A stretch of DNA of 64,000 nucleotides from Todiramphus chloris collaris (Eukaryota > Chordata > Aves > Coraciiformes > Alcedinidae). A model generated the notes under the pieces. The model made no database searches and had not been told where the DNA came from. It saw nothing but the letters and a program-made list of their open reading frames with translations. A program made the translations under genes and the position numbers. Location: NCBI GenBank assembly GCA_025345505.1, contig JANVCC010009742.1, forward strand, positions 723,660 to 787,659. The letters run 5' to 3'. Each line of letters begins with the position of its first letter. Position 1 is the stretch's first letter. This document shows, piece after piece, positions 43,635 to 52,752 of the stretch.

Positions 43635-43663
43635 GCCCCGTCCGCATGTCTTGCGGACGGGGC
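43635..43663 (+). terminator. Strong attenuator hairpin between ugpB and ugpA
   Basis: A perfect 12-bp GC-rich stem (gccccgtccgca / tgcggacggggc) with a 5-nt loop is followed by TCTTTTC. It lies in the ugpB-ugpA gap and probably makes ugpB mRNA more abundant than the permease transcript. Confidence 0.75.
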
Positions 43664-43683
43664 TCTTTTCAAGAGGGGCAATC

Positions 43684-44574
43684 ATGGCATCGTCAACGCG
43701 TGTCACTTTTCCGAACAAGATCCTGCCATATCTGCTGCTGGCGCCGCAGCTTGCCATCACGATTGTCTTTTTCTACTGGCCCGCGTCCCAGGCCATCCGC
43801 CAGTCGGTGCTGCGCGAGGATCCGTTCGGCCTGTCGACCCAGTTCGTCGGCCTCGGCAATTTCAAGCGCATCCTGAGTGACCCCAACTACTTGAACTCGC
43901 TACAGGTCACGGTCATCTTCTCCATCGCCACGGCAGTCATTGCCATGGGCTTCGCGCTGCTGTTCGCCGTCATGGCCGACAAGGTCATCCGCGGCAAAGG
44001 TGTCTACCGCACCCTGATGATCTGGCCCTATGCCGTCGCTCCGGCCATTGCCGGCATGCTCTGGCTGTTCCTGTTCAACCCCTCGATGGGCACATTCGCC
44101 TATATGATCCGCTCCGCCGGTTACAATTGGGACCCGCTGCTCAACAGCAATCAGGCCATGCTGCTGGTGGTTGCCGCCGCCGCGTGGAAGCAGATCAGCT
44201 ACAATTTCCTGTTCTTCGTTGCCGGGCTGCAGTCCATTCCCAAATCGCTGATCGAAGCCGCCGCCATCGATGGTGCGGGCGAAACCAAGCGCTTCTGGAC
44301 CATCATTTTCCCGCTGCTTGCCCCGACGACGTTCTTCCTGCTGGTCGTCAACACCGTCTACGCCTTCTTCGACACGTTCGGCATCATTCATGCCGTCACC
44401 GGCGGCGGCCCCGGCAAGGCCACGGAGACACTGGTCTACAAGGTTTACAATGACGGCTTCGTCAACCTGATCCTTGGCGACTCTGCGGCGCAATCGGTGA
44501 TCCTCATGGTCATCGTCATCGGCCTGACGGCGATCCAGTTCCGTTATGTCGAGCGCAAAGTGCATTACGGCTGA
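43684..44574 (+). CDS. ugpA: Glycerol-3-phosphate ABC importer permease UgpA
   Basis: ATG 43684 follows AGAGGGG. The 296-residue protein has six transmembrane helices, and the EAA loop [24 protein letters not shown]. The opening [23 protein letters not shown] and [22 protein letters not shown] are typical of UgpA. It imports glycerol-3-phosphate together with UgpE, coupled to UgpC. The downstream ugpE begins 11 nt after its stop. Confidence 0.92.
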   Translation: MASSTRVTFPNKILPYLLLAPQLAITIVFFYWPASQAIRQSVLREDPFGLSTQFVGLGNFKRILSDPNYLNSLQVTVIFSIATAVIAMGFALLFAVMADKVIRGKGVYRTLMIWPYAVAPAIAGMLWLFLFNPSMGTFAYMIRSAGYNWDPLLNSNQAMLLVVAAAAWKQISYNFLFFVAGLQSIPKSLIEAAAIDGAGETKRFWTIIFPLLAPTTFFLLVVNTVYAFFDTFGIIHAVTGGGPGKATETLVYKVYNDGFVNLILGDSAAQSVILMVIVIGLTAIQFRYVERKVHYG

Positions 44575-44585
44575 GGAGCGCAGAG

Positions 44586-45434
44586 ATGATCCAGAACAAT
44601 CCCATCGGCCGTCTCGTCGCCCACATCATCCTGATTGTCGGCATCCTGATCGTGGCCTTCCCGATCTACTACGCCTTCATCGCCTCCACCCAGTCGCTGC
44701 AGGATATCATGCGGCCGCCGCTGTCCCTGCTGCCCGGCGGGCATTTCTGGGAAAATTACACGACGGCGCTTTTCGGCGGCATCGGCCGCATCGGCGGCGT
44801 GAGTGTCGGTCGCCTGCTCATCAACAGCACGATCATGGCGCTGGCGATTGCCGTCGGCAAAATCATCATTTCGATCCTGTCGGCCTATGCCATCGTCTTC
44901 TTCCGCTTTCCCGGCCGCATGGTGTTCTTCTGGCTGATCTTCATCACCCTGATGCTGCCGGTCGAGGTCCGCATCCTGCCGACCTACAAGGTCATGGTCG
45001 ATCTCGGCCTCATCGATACCTATACGGGCCTGACGGTTCCCCTCATGGCATCGGCTACCGCAACGCTCCTGTTCCGGCAGTTCTTCATGACCATACCGGG
45101 CGAGCTGGTGGAAGCGGCACGCGTCGACGGTGCAGGCCCATGGCGCTTCTTCAAGGACATCCTGCTGCCCCTGTCCAAAACCAACATCGCAGCGCTGTTC
45201 GTCATCCTCTTTATCTACGGCTGGACCCAGTATCTCTGGCCGCTGCTGATGACAAACCGCAATGACATGACGACCATCGTCATCGGTCTGCGCAAAATGA
45301 TTTCCTTCGCCGATGCCGACACCGAATGGCATCTGGTGATGGTGACCTGCATTCTGGCCATCCTCCCCCCGATCCTCGTCGTTGTGCTGATGCAACGCTG
45401 GTTCGTGCGCGGTCTGGTCGAAACGGAGAAATGA
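44586..45434 (+). CDS. ugpE: Glycerol-3-phosphate ABC importer permease UgpE
   Basis: The 282-residue protein has six hydrophobic helices, the EAA loop LVEAARVDGAGPWRFFKDILLPL, and SLLPGGHFWENYTTALFGG, a periplasmic UgpE signature. The C-terminus ends in VLMQRWFVRGLVETEK. It lies between ugpA and ugpC with short gaps, and forms the second half of the translocation channel. Confidence 0.92.
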   Translation: MIQNNPIGRLVAHIILIVGILIVAFPIYYAFIASTQSLQDIMRPPLSLLPGGHFWENYTTALFGGIGRIGGVSVGRLLINSTIMALAIAVGKIIISILSAYAIVFFRFPGRMVFFWLIFITLMLPVEVRILPTYKVMVDLGLIDTYTGLTVPLMASATATLLFRQFFMTIPGELVEAARVDGAGPWRFFKDILLPLSKTNIAALFVILFIYGWTQYLWPLLMTNRNDMTTIVIGLRKMISFADADTEWHLVMVTCILAILPPILVVVLMQRWFVRGLVETEK

Positions 45435-45440
45435 TCCCAT

Positions 45441-46511
45441 ATGGCAAGTGTTGAACTCACCAATGTCCGCAAGGTCTATGCAGGCGGCGTCGAGGCGGTC
45501 AAAGGCGTCGACATAGACATCAAGGACGGCGCCTTATGCGTGCTTGTCGGCCCGTCGGGCTGCGGAAAATCGACCCTCCTGCGCATGATCGCGGGGCTGG
45601 AATCCATTACCGACGGCACGGTCAAGATCGACGACAAGGTTGTCAACGATCTCGGCCCCGCCGAACGCGACATCGCCATGGTCTTCCAGAATTATGCGCT
45701 CTATCCGCATATGAAGGTCTATGACAACATGGCCTACGGCCTGCGCAACCGCGGCATGCCGAAAGACCAGATCGACAAGCGCGTGCGTGAAGCAGCGGCA
45801 ACGCTGGAGCTGGCGCATCTGCTCGAACGACGTCCGCGCGAATTGTCAGGCGGTCAGCGGCAGCGTGTCGCCATGGGCCGCGCCATCGTGCGCAACCCCA
45901 AAGTGTTCCTTTTTGACGAACCCCTCTCCAATCTCGACGCCAAGCTGCGCGGCCAGATGCGGGTGGAAATCAAGAACCTGCAGCGCCAGCTCGGCGTGAC
46001 CAGCGTTTATGTCACCCACGACCAGCTGGAGGCCATGACGCTTGCCGACATTCTCGTGGTGATGAATGCCGGTGCTGTCGAACAGATCGGCGCGCCGCTG
46101 GATATCTACGAAAAGCCCGCCAGCACATTCGTCGCCAGCTTCATCGGCGCCCCGCCGATGAACCTCATTCCGGTGACCGCCGGCGAATCCGGCCTGATCC
46201 TGAAGGACGGCACGCGGATCGGCGCCGAGGGGCTTGCCGTATCCGACAAGGATGCGGTGATCGGGTTCCGTCCGGAAGATCTGGAGGTTGCCACCGGCAC
46301 GGAAAACCACATTGGCGGCCTGCTGCTCGACCTCAAGGTGCTCGGTGTCGAGCCGGTCGGCGCGGAAAGCTATGTCTATGGCATCATTGGGGGTGAGCGG
46401 GTCGTCGTGCGGGTTGCCGGCCGTTCCGTATCCCAGCCCGACGATCATCTCAGGGTGATCATCCCCAAGGAAAAGCTGCATCTTTTCGGCGGCAACGGCA
46501 AGCGCATCTGA
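45441..46511 (+). CDS. ugpC: Glycerol-3-phosphate ABC importer ATPase UgpC
   Basis: The 356-residue protein has Walker [11 protein letters not shown]-loop [11 protein letters not shown], signature [14 protein letters not shown], Walker [16 protein letters not shown], and a C-terminal TOBE domain (about 235-350). It is the last gene of ugpBAEC, beginning 6 nt after ugpE. In enterics the ATPase is inhibited by internal phosphate. Confidence 0.9.
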   Translation: MASVELTNVRKVYAGGVEAVKGVDIDIKDGALCVLVGPSGCGKSTLLRMIAGLESITDGTVKIDDKVVNDLGPAERDIAMVFQNYALYPHMKVYDNMAYGLRNRGMPKDQIDKRVREAAATLELAHLLERRPRELSGGQRQRVAMGRAIVRNPKVFLFDEPLSNLDAKLRGQMRVEIKNLQRQLGVTSVYVTHDQLEAMTLADILVVMNAGAVEQIGAPLDIYEKPASTFVASFIGAPPMNLIPVTAGESGLILKDGTRIGAEGLAVSDKDAVIGFRPEDLEVATGTENHIGGLLLDLKVLGVEPVGAESYVYGIIGGERVVVRVAGRSVSQPDDHLRVIIPKEKLHLFGGNGKRI

Positions 46512-46527
46512 AGACATTAAAGCAAAC

Positions 46528-46559
46528 CACTCCCCTCCACCCACCGGCGAAGGGGAGTG
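46528..46559. terminator. Terminator between ugpC and metQ (convergent)
   Basis: A perfect 9-bp stem (cactcccct / aggggagtg) with a 14-nt loop follows ugpC and the convergent metQ stop. T-runs are weak, so it is probably a factor-assisted or mRNA-stabilising structure. Confidence 0.5.
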
Positions 46560-46569
46560 AAAGTGTCGA

Positions 46570-47352
46570 TTACCAAGCTGGAACAGCCGCACCCTTGTAC
46601 TTGTCGAGGATGAACTGCTTGACCGGATCGGAATGGTAGGATTCGATCAGCGTCTTGACCCAGGGCTTGTCCTTGTCGGCCTTGCGCACGGCGATCAGGT
46701 TGACGTAGGGCGCCTTTTCGCCTTCCTTCAGGATCGGGTCCTTCATCGGATCAAGGCCAGCTTCAAGCGCGTAATTGGTGTTGATGGCAGCGGCATCCAC
46801 ATCGTCGATGGAACGCGGCAGTTGGGCAGCATCCAGTTCGACGAACTTGAAGTTCTTCTTGTTCTCGGTGATATCGGCGAGCGTCACCTTGAGGCCTGAA
46901 CCTTCCTTCAGCTTGATCACACCCTTGTCGGCAAGGATCAGCAGCGCCCGGCCGCCATTGGTCGGATCGTTCGGAATGGCAATCGTCGCGCCATCGGCCA
47001 GTGCATCGAAGCTCTTCACCTTCTTCGAATAGACGCCCATCGGGAAATTCACGGTGTTGGCGACATCGACGAGATCGAACTTGCGGTCGGCAATCTGGTT
47101 GTCGAGATAGGGCTTGTGCTGGAACGAGTTGGCATCAAGCTCGCCGTCGTTCAGCGCCTGGTTCGGCACGACATAGTCGGAGAATTCGAAGATTTCGATG
47201 TCGAGGCCCTTCGGCTTGGCGATTTCCTTGACCTTCTCCATGATCTGCGCGTGTTCGCCCGGCGTCACGCCGATCTTGATCGTTTCGGCCAGAGCGCCCG
47301 TCGCGCTGAGCATTGCCGCCACCGCAGCGGTGACGAGGATTTTCTTCAACAT
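46570..47352 (-). CDS. metQ: Methionine-binding protein MetQ (NlpA family)
   Basis: ATG 47352 (MLKKILVTAA) with AGGAGAG ribosome site gives 260 residues with a signal peptide ending near ALA (residue 22). Motifs ETIKIGVTPGEHAQIMEKV, DYVVPNQALNDGELDANSFQH and NTNYALEAGLDP are diagnostic of MetQ. There is no lipobox cysteine, so it is a soluble periplasmic rather than lipid-anchored form. It is last in the metN-metI-metQ operon and delivers D/L-methionine. Confidence 0.92.
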   Translation of the reverse strand: MLKKILVTAAVAAMLSATGALAETIKIGVTPGEHAQIMEKVKEIAKPKGLDIEIFEFSDYVVPNQALNDGELDANSFQHKPYLDNQIADRKFDLVDVANTVNFPMGVYSKKVKSFDALADGATIAIPNDPTNGGRALLILADKGVIKLKEGSGLKVTLADITENKKNFKFVELDAAQLPRSIDDVDAAAINTNYALEAGLDPMKDPILKEGEKAPYVNLIAVRKADKDKPWVKTLIESYHSDPVKQFILDKYKGAAVPAW

Positions 47353-47383
47353 TGTACTCTCCTGTTTTAACGTAAACGTGTTT

Positions 47384-48049
47384 TCAGCGGGGACGGATGC
47401 GCTTGTCGAACCGCCGTGCCAGCCGGTCACCGGCGCTCTGCACAAGCTGAACCAGCACGATCAGCACCAGAACCACGATGGCCATCACATCCGGCATGAA
47501 GCGCTGATAGCCGTAGCGAATGCCGAGATCGCCGAGCCCGCCGCCGCCGACGGCACCGACCATGGCAGAATAACCGATCAGGCTGACGATGGTGAGCGTC
47601 AGGGCCGATGTGATGCCGGGACGCGCTTCGGCCAGCAGAACCTTGAACACGATCTGGGCGGGACTTGCACCCATCGCACGGGCAGCCTCGGTCAGCCCCG
47701 GATCGACCTCGCGGATTGCCGATTCAACCAGCCGCGCGATGAAGGGAATGGTTGCGATGGTCAGCGGTACAATCGCGGCGGTGGTTCCGATGGAGGTCCC
47801 GGCAATCATGCGGGTGAAGGGAATGATGGCGACGACCAGAATGATGAAGGGCGTCGAGCGGGCCGCATTGACGATAAGCCCGAGCACCTTGTTGACCGAA
47901 GGCGCAGCAAAAAGCTCGCCGCGGCCGCTGGTCGCCAGAAAGACACCGAGCGGAATGCCGAACAACGAGCCGATCAGGCCCGCCACGGCGACCATGTACA
48001 GCGTCTGGCCGGTGGACTTCACCAGCAGTGCAAAAATATCAGCGGACAT
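47384..48049 (-). CDS. metI: Methionine ABC importer permease MetI
   Basis: ATG 48049 (MSADIFALL) overlaps the metN stop by 11 nt. The 221-residue protein has five hydrophobic helices, with the loop [25 protein letters not shown] (residue runs [12 protein letters not shown] and KVLLAEA) contacting Met[20 protein letters not shown] is typical of MetI. Confidence 0.92.
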   Translation of the reverse strand: MSADIFALLVKSTGQTLYMVAVAGLIGSLFGIPLGVFLATSGRGELFAAPSVNKVLGLIVNAARSTPFIILVVAIIPFTRMIAGTSIGTTAAIVPLTIATIPFIARLVESAIREVDPGLTEAARAMGASPAQIVFKVLLAEARPGITSALTLTIVSLIGYSAMVGAVGGGGLGDLGIRYGYQRFMPDVMAIVVLVLIVLVQLVQSAGDRLARRFDKRIRPR

Positions 48050-49163
48050 AGCCGACAACCTCCGATGACAGGCCGTGATCGGCAAGAAAGCTTCGGGCTT
48101 GGACTATCTTTGCCTCATCGGCGAGCAGGGAAACAACCAGCATGCCGAACGGGCGCCCGGCAATCTCGTCGACCGCACCGGCCATTATATTGACCTCGAT
48201 ACCGAGATCGCTGCCGAGCCGCGCCAGCATGGGCTCCGTCGCATTCTCGCCCTTGAAGATGATGCGCAGGATCGTCCGCAAGCCCGGCTCCGGCTTCTCG
48301 ACCATCTGCCGCGTCAAAAACTCCGGCAGGTGCAGCCCTGCCAATCCACCCAGCAGCGACCGGGTTGTCGCATGGGTATGACCGGTGAACACATCGAAAG
48401 TCGGGCCCTGTTCGACGATGCGTCCGCCATCGATAACCGCCACGTGATCGGCAATGGTCTTGATCACTTCCATCTCATGGGTGATCAGCAGAACAGTGAG
48501 GCCAAGCTCCTTGTTGATGGTCTTGAGCAGGGCAAGAATCGACCGGGTTGTTTCAGGATCAAGTGCCGATGTCGCTTCATCCGAGAGAAGCAGTTTGGGT
48601 TCCGTTGCCAGAGCCCGCGCGATGCCGATGCGCTGTTTCTGCCCGCCGGACAGTTCGGAGGGATAGCGATTACGCTTGTCCGACAGCCCCACCAGATCGA
48701 GGAGCGGTGTCACCCGCTTTTCGATGGTCTGTCTGTCGACACCGGCGATTTCAAGCGGCAGGGCGATATTGTCGAAAGCCGTGCGCGACGAAAGCAGATT
48801 GAAATGCTGGAAGATCATGCCGATGGAGCGGCGCACGTCGCGCAGCCGCTTTTCATCAAGCTCGGCGATGTTCACCCCGTCGACAACGACGCGGCCGCTT
48901 GTCGGCTTTTCCAGCCCGTTGACCAGCCGAATCAGGGTGGACTTGCCCGCGCCGGAGCGGCCGATAATGCCGGTGACGGAGCCGCGCGGGACAATCAGAT
49001 CGACACCGTCGAGCGCGGCCACTTCCGCACTGGTGCGCCCTGCCGCAAAGCGCTTGGAAACGCCTTCAAACGCCACCATCGGATCAGCCGCCGCGGTCAA
49101 TCCATCACCGGCAGCCGTTCCCGCCGCTTCTCCCGTCTTCCGTGTCACAACCGTCATCATCAT
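48039..49163 (-). CDS. metN: Methionine ABC importer ATPase MetN, with NIL domain
   Basis: The 374-residue protein has Walker [11 protein letters not shown]-loop [17 protein letters not shown], signature [14 protein letters not shown], and Walker [13 protein letters not shown]; these are distinctive of MetN. A C-terminal NIL/C2 domain (about 290-370) binds methionine for trans-inhibition. The first 27 residues are an extra Ala/Gly-rich leader, so an internal start ([11 protein letters not shown] at about residue 29) is possible. Confidence 0.92.
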   Translation of the reverse strand: MMMTVVTRKTGEAAGTAAGDGLTAAADPMVAFEGVSKRFAAGRTSAEVAALDGVDLIVPRGSVTGIIGRSGAGKSTLIRLVNGLEKPTSGRVVVDGVNIAELDEKRLRDVRRSIGMIFQHFNLLSSRTAFDNIALPLEIAGVDRQTIEKRVTPLLDLVGLSDKRNRYPSELSGGQKQRIGIARALATEPKLLLSDEATSALDPETTRSILALLKTINKELGLTVLLITHEMEVIKTIADHVAVIDGGRIVEQGPTFDVFTGHTHATTRSLLGGLAGLHLPEFLTRQMVEKPEPGLRTILRIIFKGENATEPMLARLGSDLGIEVNIMAGAVDEIAGRPFGMLVVSLLADEAKIVQARSFLADHGLSSEVVGYVR

Positions 49164-49452
49164 TTGCGCTGCCTGTGCAGCCGCCCTGTTGTCTGTTTGC
49201 GACCGTCTATACCGATCCGGTCGACTTTTCGATAGGGCATACGGGCAAGCATGAACATTTTCGATAGTGGAAATCGTGGATTCATCGGCCGGCGGCCGGC
49301 ATAATGCGTCAAGATCGCGCCAAGCGCATTCGACTATAGTTGAAAATTACTATTCAAAACAACCGCTTACCTCAAATGATTCAACTCTGCATTTCTAGCG
49401 GGGCTTTGTGAAAACGGGCAATGGATTGAACAGGCGTTTTACACGTGATCCA

Positions 49453-49538
49453 TTTGAGGGCGAAGCAGCAAGCACCGAGCCAGCCGGTGCATCGGGGAGA
49501 TGGGCCTCCCCGACCACGGCAATGGCCTTGCTCTCAAA
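49453..49538 (+). ncRNA. Branched structured leader upstream of a 29-codon ORF
   Basis: The closing stem tttgag/ctcaaa (49453-49458, 49533-49538) continues as agcaag/cttgct (49467-49472, 49527-49532). Inside are two hairpins: caccg/cggtg (49473-49477, 49485-49489) and cggggag/ctccccg (49493-49499, 49506-49512). The arrangement is a multi-branched junction ending 3 nt before the Shine-Dalgarno. I do not recognise it as a known riboswitch. Confidence 0.5.
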
Positions 49539-49552
49539 ACTGGAGGTGATCT

Positions 49553-49642
49553 ATGCGGAAATTGCCGTTTAGTATCACACTAGTCGCGAAAAGAACCCGG
49601 ACCGGCTGGCAGCTGATAGTCCGGGTTCGATTTACACTTTAG
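49553..49642 (+). CDS. 29-residue basic peptide ORF with perfect Shine-Dalgarno
   Basis: ATG 49553 is preceded by GGAGGTGAT (49542-49550), a full match to the anti-Shine-Dalgarno. The peptide starts MRKLPFSITLVAKRTRTG and is strongly basic (8 Arg/Lys), with alternating hydrophobic and charged residues (IVRVRFTL) suggesting a beta-hairpin. Its coding region itself holds a 9-bp hairpin aacccggac/gtccgggtt (49594-49602, 49619-49627). No function or family can be given. It lies in the gap between metN and metY on the opposite strand to both. Confidence 0.5.
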   Translation: MRKLPFSITLVAKRTRTGWQLIVRVRFTL

Positions 49643-49646
49643 AAAC

Positions 49647-49672
49647 GAGGGGTGGGTGAAAGCCCATCCCTC
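49647..49672. terminator. Hairpin closing the cassette; possible metY terminator
   Basis: gaggggtggg (49647-49656) and cccatccctc (49663-49672) form a 10-bp stem with one G.U pair and the loop TGAAAG. On the minus strand GTTTCT follows, so it may also end metY transcription. Confidence 0.55.
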
Positions 49673-49722
49673 ACTCCAGAACTTTACAACATCCGCCCCA
49701 CGATTCCAACCAACCCTGGGTT

Positions 49723-51030
49723 TCAAGCGGCGAGCGCCAGTTTCGATGCATTCAGGCCGCGCTCCAAATCGCCAAGAATATCATCGATATGCTCAATGCC
49801 GACCGAGAGCCGGATGTACCCTTCCGAAACACCGCTCGCCCGCTGTTCTTCCGGCGAGAGCTGGGAATGCGTGGTCGTTGCCGGATGGATGGCGAGGCTG
49901 CGGACATCGCCGATATTGGCTACGTGATAGAAGAGTTCGAGCGCTTCGATAAATTTGCGCCCTGCCTGCAGGCCACCCTTGAGCTCGAAGCCGACCAGAC
50001 CACCAAAACTGCCCGAGAGATATTTTTCCGCCCGCTCGCGATCGAGACCGCTCTGCTGTGATGGATGGATGACCTTGGCGATCTCCGGCCGTTTGGCCAG
50101 GAACTCGGCAACCTTCTGCGCATTCTCGACGTGGCGTTGCAGACGCAGCGACAGCGTCTCGATGCCCTGGATAGTCTGGAACGCATTGAAGGGGGACAGC
50201 GCCGCGCCAAGGTCGCGCAGCAGCGTAACGCGCGCCTTGATGATATAGGCGACGGGTCCGATGGGTTTGACCGCCTCCGTCCAGACCGCACCGTGATAGC
50301 TTGGGTCAGGTGTGTTCAGCGCTGGCTGCCGTTCAGGGAATTTCTCCCAGTCGAACTGGCCGCCATCGACAATGATGCCGCCGATGGAGGTGCCGTGCCC
50401 GCCAAGATATTTGGTGGTGGAGTAGACGACAATGGCGGCGCCGTGCTGCAAAGGCCGCGCGATCAACGGTGCCGCCGTATTGTCGACGATCAGCGGAATA
50501 CCATATTCGCGCCCGATGGCGGCGACTTCGGCAATGGGAAACACGGTGAGTTTCGGATTGGGCAGCGTTTCCGCGTAATAGGCACGGGTTCGCTCATCCG
50601 TAGCCCGGCGAAACGCTTCGGGATCCCGGGGATCGACAAAGCGCACCTCGATGCCCTGATCCTTCAGCGTATTGGCAAACAGGTTCCATGTGCCGCCATA
50701 GAGATCGGTGGAACTGACGATATTGTCACCAGCCCGCGCAAGGTTCTGCACGGCAAGCGCAGACGCCGCCTGCCCCGAAGAAACCGCGAGCGCAGCAATA
50801 CCGCCGTCAAGCGCAGCAACACGCTTCTCCAGAACATCGGTGGTCGGGTTACCGATACGCGTATAGATGTTGCCGAGTTCTTTCAACGCGAAGAGATTGG
50901 CCGCGTGCTCCGTGTCACGGAACTGGTACGAGGTCGTTTGGTAGATCGGCACAGCCACGGCGCCGGTTGCGGGATCGGCCCGCCAGCCGGCATGCAGGGC
51001 GATGGTCTCGGGGTGCAAATGGACTGCCAT
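49723..51030 (-). CDS. metY: O-acetylhomoserine sulfhydrylase
   Basis: The 435-residue length fits MetY rather than the shorter MetZ/MetB. The PLP lysine lies in VVYSTTKYLGGHGTSIGG (about residue 208), with GVAVPIYQTTSYQF-like AVPIYQTTSYQFRDTEHAANLF at the N-terminus and SAQAAS-like SSGQAASALAV. It makes homocysteine from O-acetylhomoserine and sulfide. Together with metNIQ on the same strand it forms a methionine acquisition region. No SAM-II riboswitch was recognised upstream. Confidence 0.92.
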   Translation of the reverse strand: MAVHLHPETIALHAGWRADPATGAVAVPIYQTTSYQFRDTEHAANLFALKELGNIYTRIGNPTTDVLEKRVAALDGGIAALAVSSGQAASALAVQNLARAGDNIVSSTDLYGGTWNLFANTLKDQGIEVRFVDPRDPEAFRRATDERTRAYYAETLPNPKLTVFPIAEVAAIGREYGIPLIVDNTAAPLIARPLQHGAAIVVYSTTKYLGGHGTSIGGIIVDGGQFDWEKFPERQPALNTPDPSYHGAVWTEAVKPIGPVAYIIKARVTLLRDLGAALSPFNAFQTIQGIETLSLRLQRHVENAQKVAEFLAKRPEIAKVIHPSQQSGLDRERAEKYLSGSFGGLVGFELKGGLQAGRKFIEALELFYHVANIGDVRSLAIHPATTTHSQLSPEEQRASGVSEGYIRLSVGIEHIDDILGDLERGLNASKLALAA

Positions 51031-51146
51031 GGTTTTCGTCCTCGTGTTGGTGCGGAATGATCACCCGAAACACTAGGAGAAGTTGCAATGAGGGAATACG
51101 CAGGCCGTTGCTTATTTCAGCGTGTTCGCGAAATCCCATACTAAAA

Positions 51147-51165
51147 GCGGGGCGCAACGCCCCAC
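51147..51165 (-). terminator. Terminator of the old yellow enzyme gene
   Basis: On the minus strand GTGGGGCG-TTG-CGCCCCGC forms an 8-bp stem with one wobble pair, followed by TTTTAG. A second nested hairpin (ccgggta/tacccgg and tggag/ctcca) lies nearer the gene at 51192-51236. Confidence 0.65.
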
Positions 51166-51241
51166 TTTATGCCAATCGCGCACCTATGAAACCGGGTATG
51201 GAGAATTCCATTCCCGGCTCCATGCTATTTACCCGGAGGGC

Positions 51242-52339
51242 TCAAGCAGCCCGATAACGTTCCAGCCAATGGGCGTAGGGTGAAGGCAGAACCCAGGCCG
51301 GCTTCTCGACGCCCAGTTCCTTGGCGGCGCGGAACGGCCAGTGCGGATCAGTCAGCAGCGGACGTGCCAGCATGACGAGATCGACCTTTTCATCACGGAT
51401 AAGACCGTCGGCTTCCTGCGGCGTGCTGATGTACCAGGATGTCGAGGCCGGCAGACCGGTTTCGCGGCGGACACGCTCCGCAACGGACCCAAGGAATGCC
51501 GGGCCCCACGGAATATTGGTCTTGCCCAGCGAGAAGCCCATGCTGACATCGATGAAGTCGAGGCCATTGGCCTTCAGCTGTTTGACAAGCTCTATGGCTT
51601 CGCTGAGGGTTTTTTCGTCCTGCCCGTCATACTCGATGACGCCGAGACGCGCTGTCAGCGGCAGGTTTTCCGGCCAGACGGCCCGCACGGCCTGCACCGT
51701 TTCGATGAGGAATCGGCTGCGGTTCTCAAAACTGCCGCCATAGTCGTCGGTCCGCGTGTTGGAATGCTCGGACAGAAAACTCTGCGCGAGATAGCCATGG
51801 GCAAAATGCAGTTCGAGCCATTCGAAGCCGGCGGAAAGTGCCCGCTTCGCGCTGTCGACGAATGCCTGCTTCACCCGCTCGATATCGGCCTTGGTCATTG
51901 CGTGCGGAACCTTCGACAGCCCGCCGCCATAGGCAATGGCCGAAGGGGCAATCGTTTCCCAGCCGCGCGGATCATCGTCCGCAATATGGTTATCGCCTTC
52001 CCACGGCCGGTTCGCGCTGGCCTTGCGGCCCGCATGGCCAATCTGGATGCCGGGAACGGCGCCCGCATCCTTGATGGTCTGAACCGCCGGTGCGAATGCC
52101 TTCGCCTGTTCATCATTCCACAACCCAGCGCAACCCGGGGTAATCCGGCCTTCCGGCGACACGGCGGTTGCCTCGACAATCACCAATCCGGAACCGCCAC
52201 GCGCCAATCCGCCGAGATGAACGTGATGCCAGTCATTGATCACGCCGTCATTTGCCGAATACTGGCACATGGGGGAAACGGCTATTCGGTTGCGTAATGT
52301 CACATCCTTCAAGGTGAAGGGGTCGAAAAGAGAGGCCAT
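51242..52339 (-). CDS. Old yellow enzyme family NADH:flavin oxidoreductase (YqjM type)
   Basis: The 365-residue FMN barrel has the N-terminal motif LRNRIAVSPMCQYSANDG (Cys regulating FMN redox, as in YqjM), DWHHVHLGGLARGGSGL, GIQIGHAGRKAS, and the proton-donor segment LHFAHGYLAQSFLSEHSNTRTDDYGGSFENR. It reduces activated alkenes with NADPH. Its divergent ArsR-type neighbour and shared operator suggest induction by electrophiles. Confidence 0.9.
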   Translation of the reverse strand: MASLFDPFTLKDVTLRNRIAVSPMCQYSANDGVINDWHHVHLGGLARGGSGLVIVEATAVSPEGRITPGCAGLWNDEQAKAFAPAVQTIKDAGAVPGIQIGHAGRKASANRPWEGDNHIADDDPRGWETIAPSAIAYGGGLSKVPHAMTKADIERVKQAFVDSAKRALSAGFEWLELHFAHGYLAQSFLSEHSNTRTDDYGGSFENRSRFLIETVQAVRAVWPENLPLTARLGVIEYDGQDEKTLSEAIELVKQLKANGLDFIDVSMGFSLGKTNIPWGPAFLGSVAERVRRETGLPASTSWYISTPQEADGLIRDEKVDLVMLARPLLTDPHWPFRAAKELGVEKPAWVLPSPYAHWLERYRAA

Positions 52340-52422
52340 ATATTTACTCCAAGGTGGGGTGCTGCAGACATTCGGGTCCGCTGATATTTCTATAGTTCGA
52401 TATTATTCGAACAATAGCAATA

Positions 52423-52436
52423 CACAAAATTTTGTG
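52423..52436. promoter_or_regulatory. Operator palindrome of the OYE/ArsR divergent promoter
   Basis: CACAAAATTTTGTG is a perfect 14-bp palindrome, 13 nt before the ArsR gene. A second inverted repeat TTCGA-TATTAT-TCGAA lies at 52396-52411. One or both probably bind the ArsR protein. Confidence 0.55.
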
Positions 52437-52449
52437 CTAGGATGCGTGC

Positions 52450-52752
52450 ATGAGAGAATATCGCCATCCCCAGATCACCGAAGTGCAGCTCGAATCCGTG
52501 CTTTACGCGCTGAGCGACCCCATCCGCCTGTCGATTGTCCGGCAGTTGGCCCGTGAAGGTGAGGCAACCTGCGCCGCGCTTGAGAACGGACGCCCGAAAT
52601 CCAGCGTGTCGCATCATTTCCGCGTGCTGCGGGAAGCCGGGATCATCAAGACCCGCAACGACGGCACCTCGCGGATCAACGAATTGCGCGACAATGAACT
52701 GGCTGAGATTTTTCCGGGCCTGCTGCCGGCAATTCTCGCAGTCCGGGGCTAG
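52450..52752 (+). CDS. ArsR-family regulator divergent from the old yellow enzyme
   Basis: The 100-residue winged-helix protein has ALSDPIRLSIVRQLAREGEATCAAL (residue runs ALSDPIRLSIVRQL and EGEATCAAL) and GRPKSSVSHHFRVLREAGII as recognition helix. Only one cysteine (in EATCAAL) is present and there is no metal-binding CxC, so it may sense electrophiles or oxidants through Cys. It probably represses both itself and the OYE gene through the palindrome in the 110-nt gap. A 14-bp palindrome overlaps its stop. Confidence 0.85.
   Translation: MREYRHPQITEVQLESVLYALSDPIRLSIVRQLAREGEATCAALENGRPKSSVSHHFRVLREAGIIKTRNDGTSRINELRDNELAEIFPGLLPAILAVRG

Noticed and set aside
49594..49640. tRNA-like T-arm (GTCCGGGTTCGATTT) in the 29-codon ORF
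   Set aside because: The GGTTCGA core looks like a T-loop, but no acceptor, D-arm or anticodon arm can be folded around it.
49164..49722. Possible SAM-II or SAM/SAH riboswitch near metNIQ and metY
   Set aside because: SAM-II elements are common upstream of methionine genes in Rhizobiales, so I scanned upstream of metN (49164-49420, minus) and metY (51031-51180, minus). The conserved pseudoknot blocks were not found. The structured element present is on the plus strand and matches neither.
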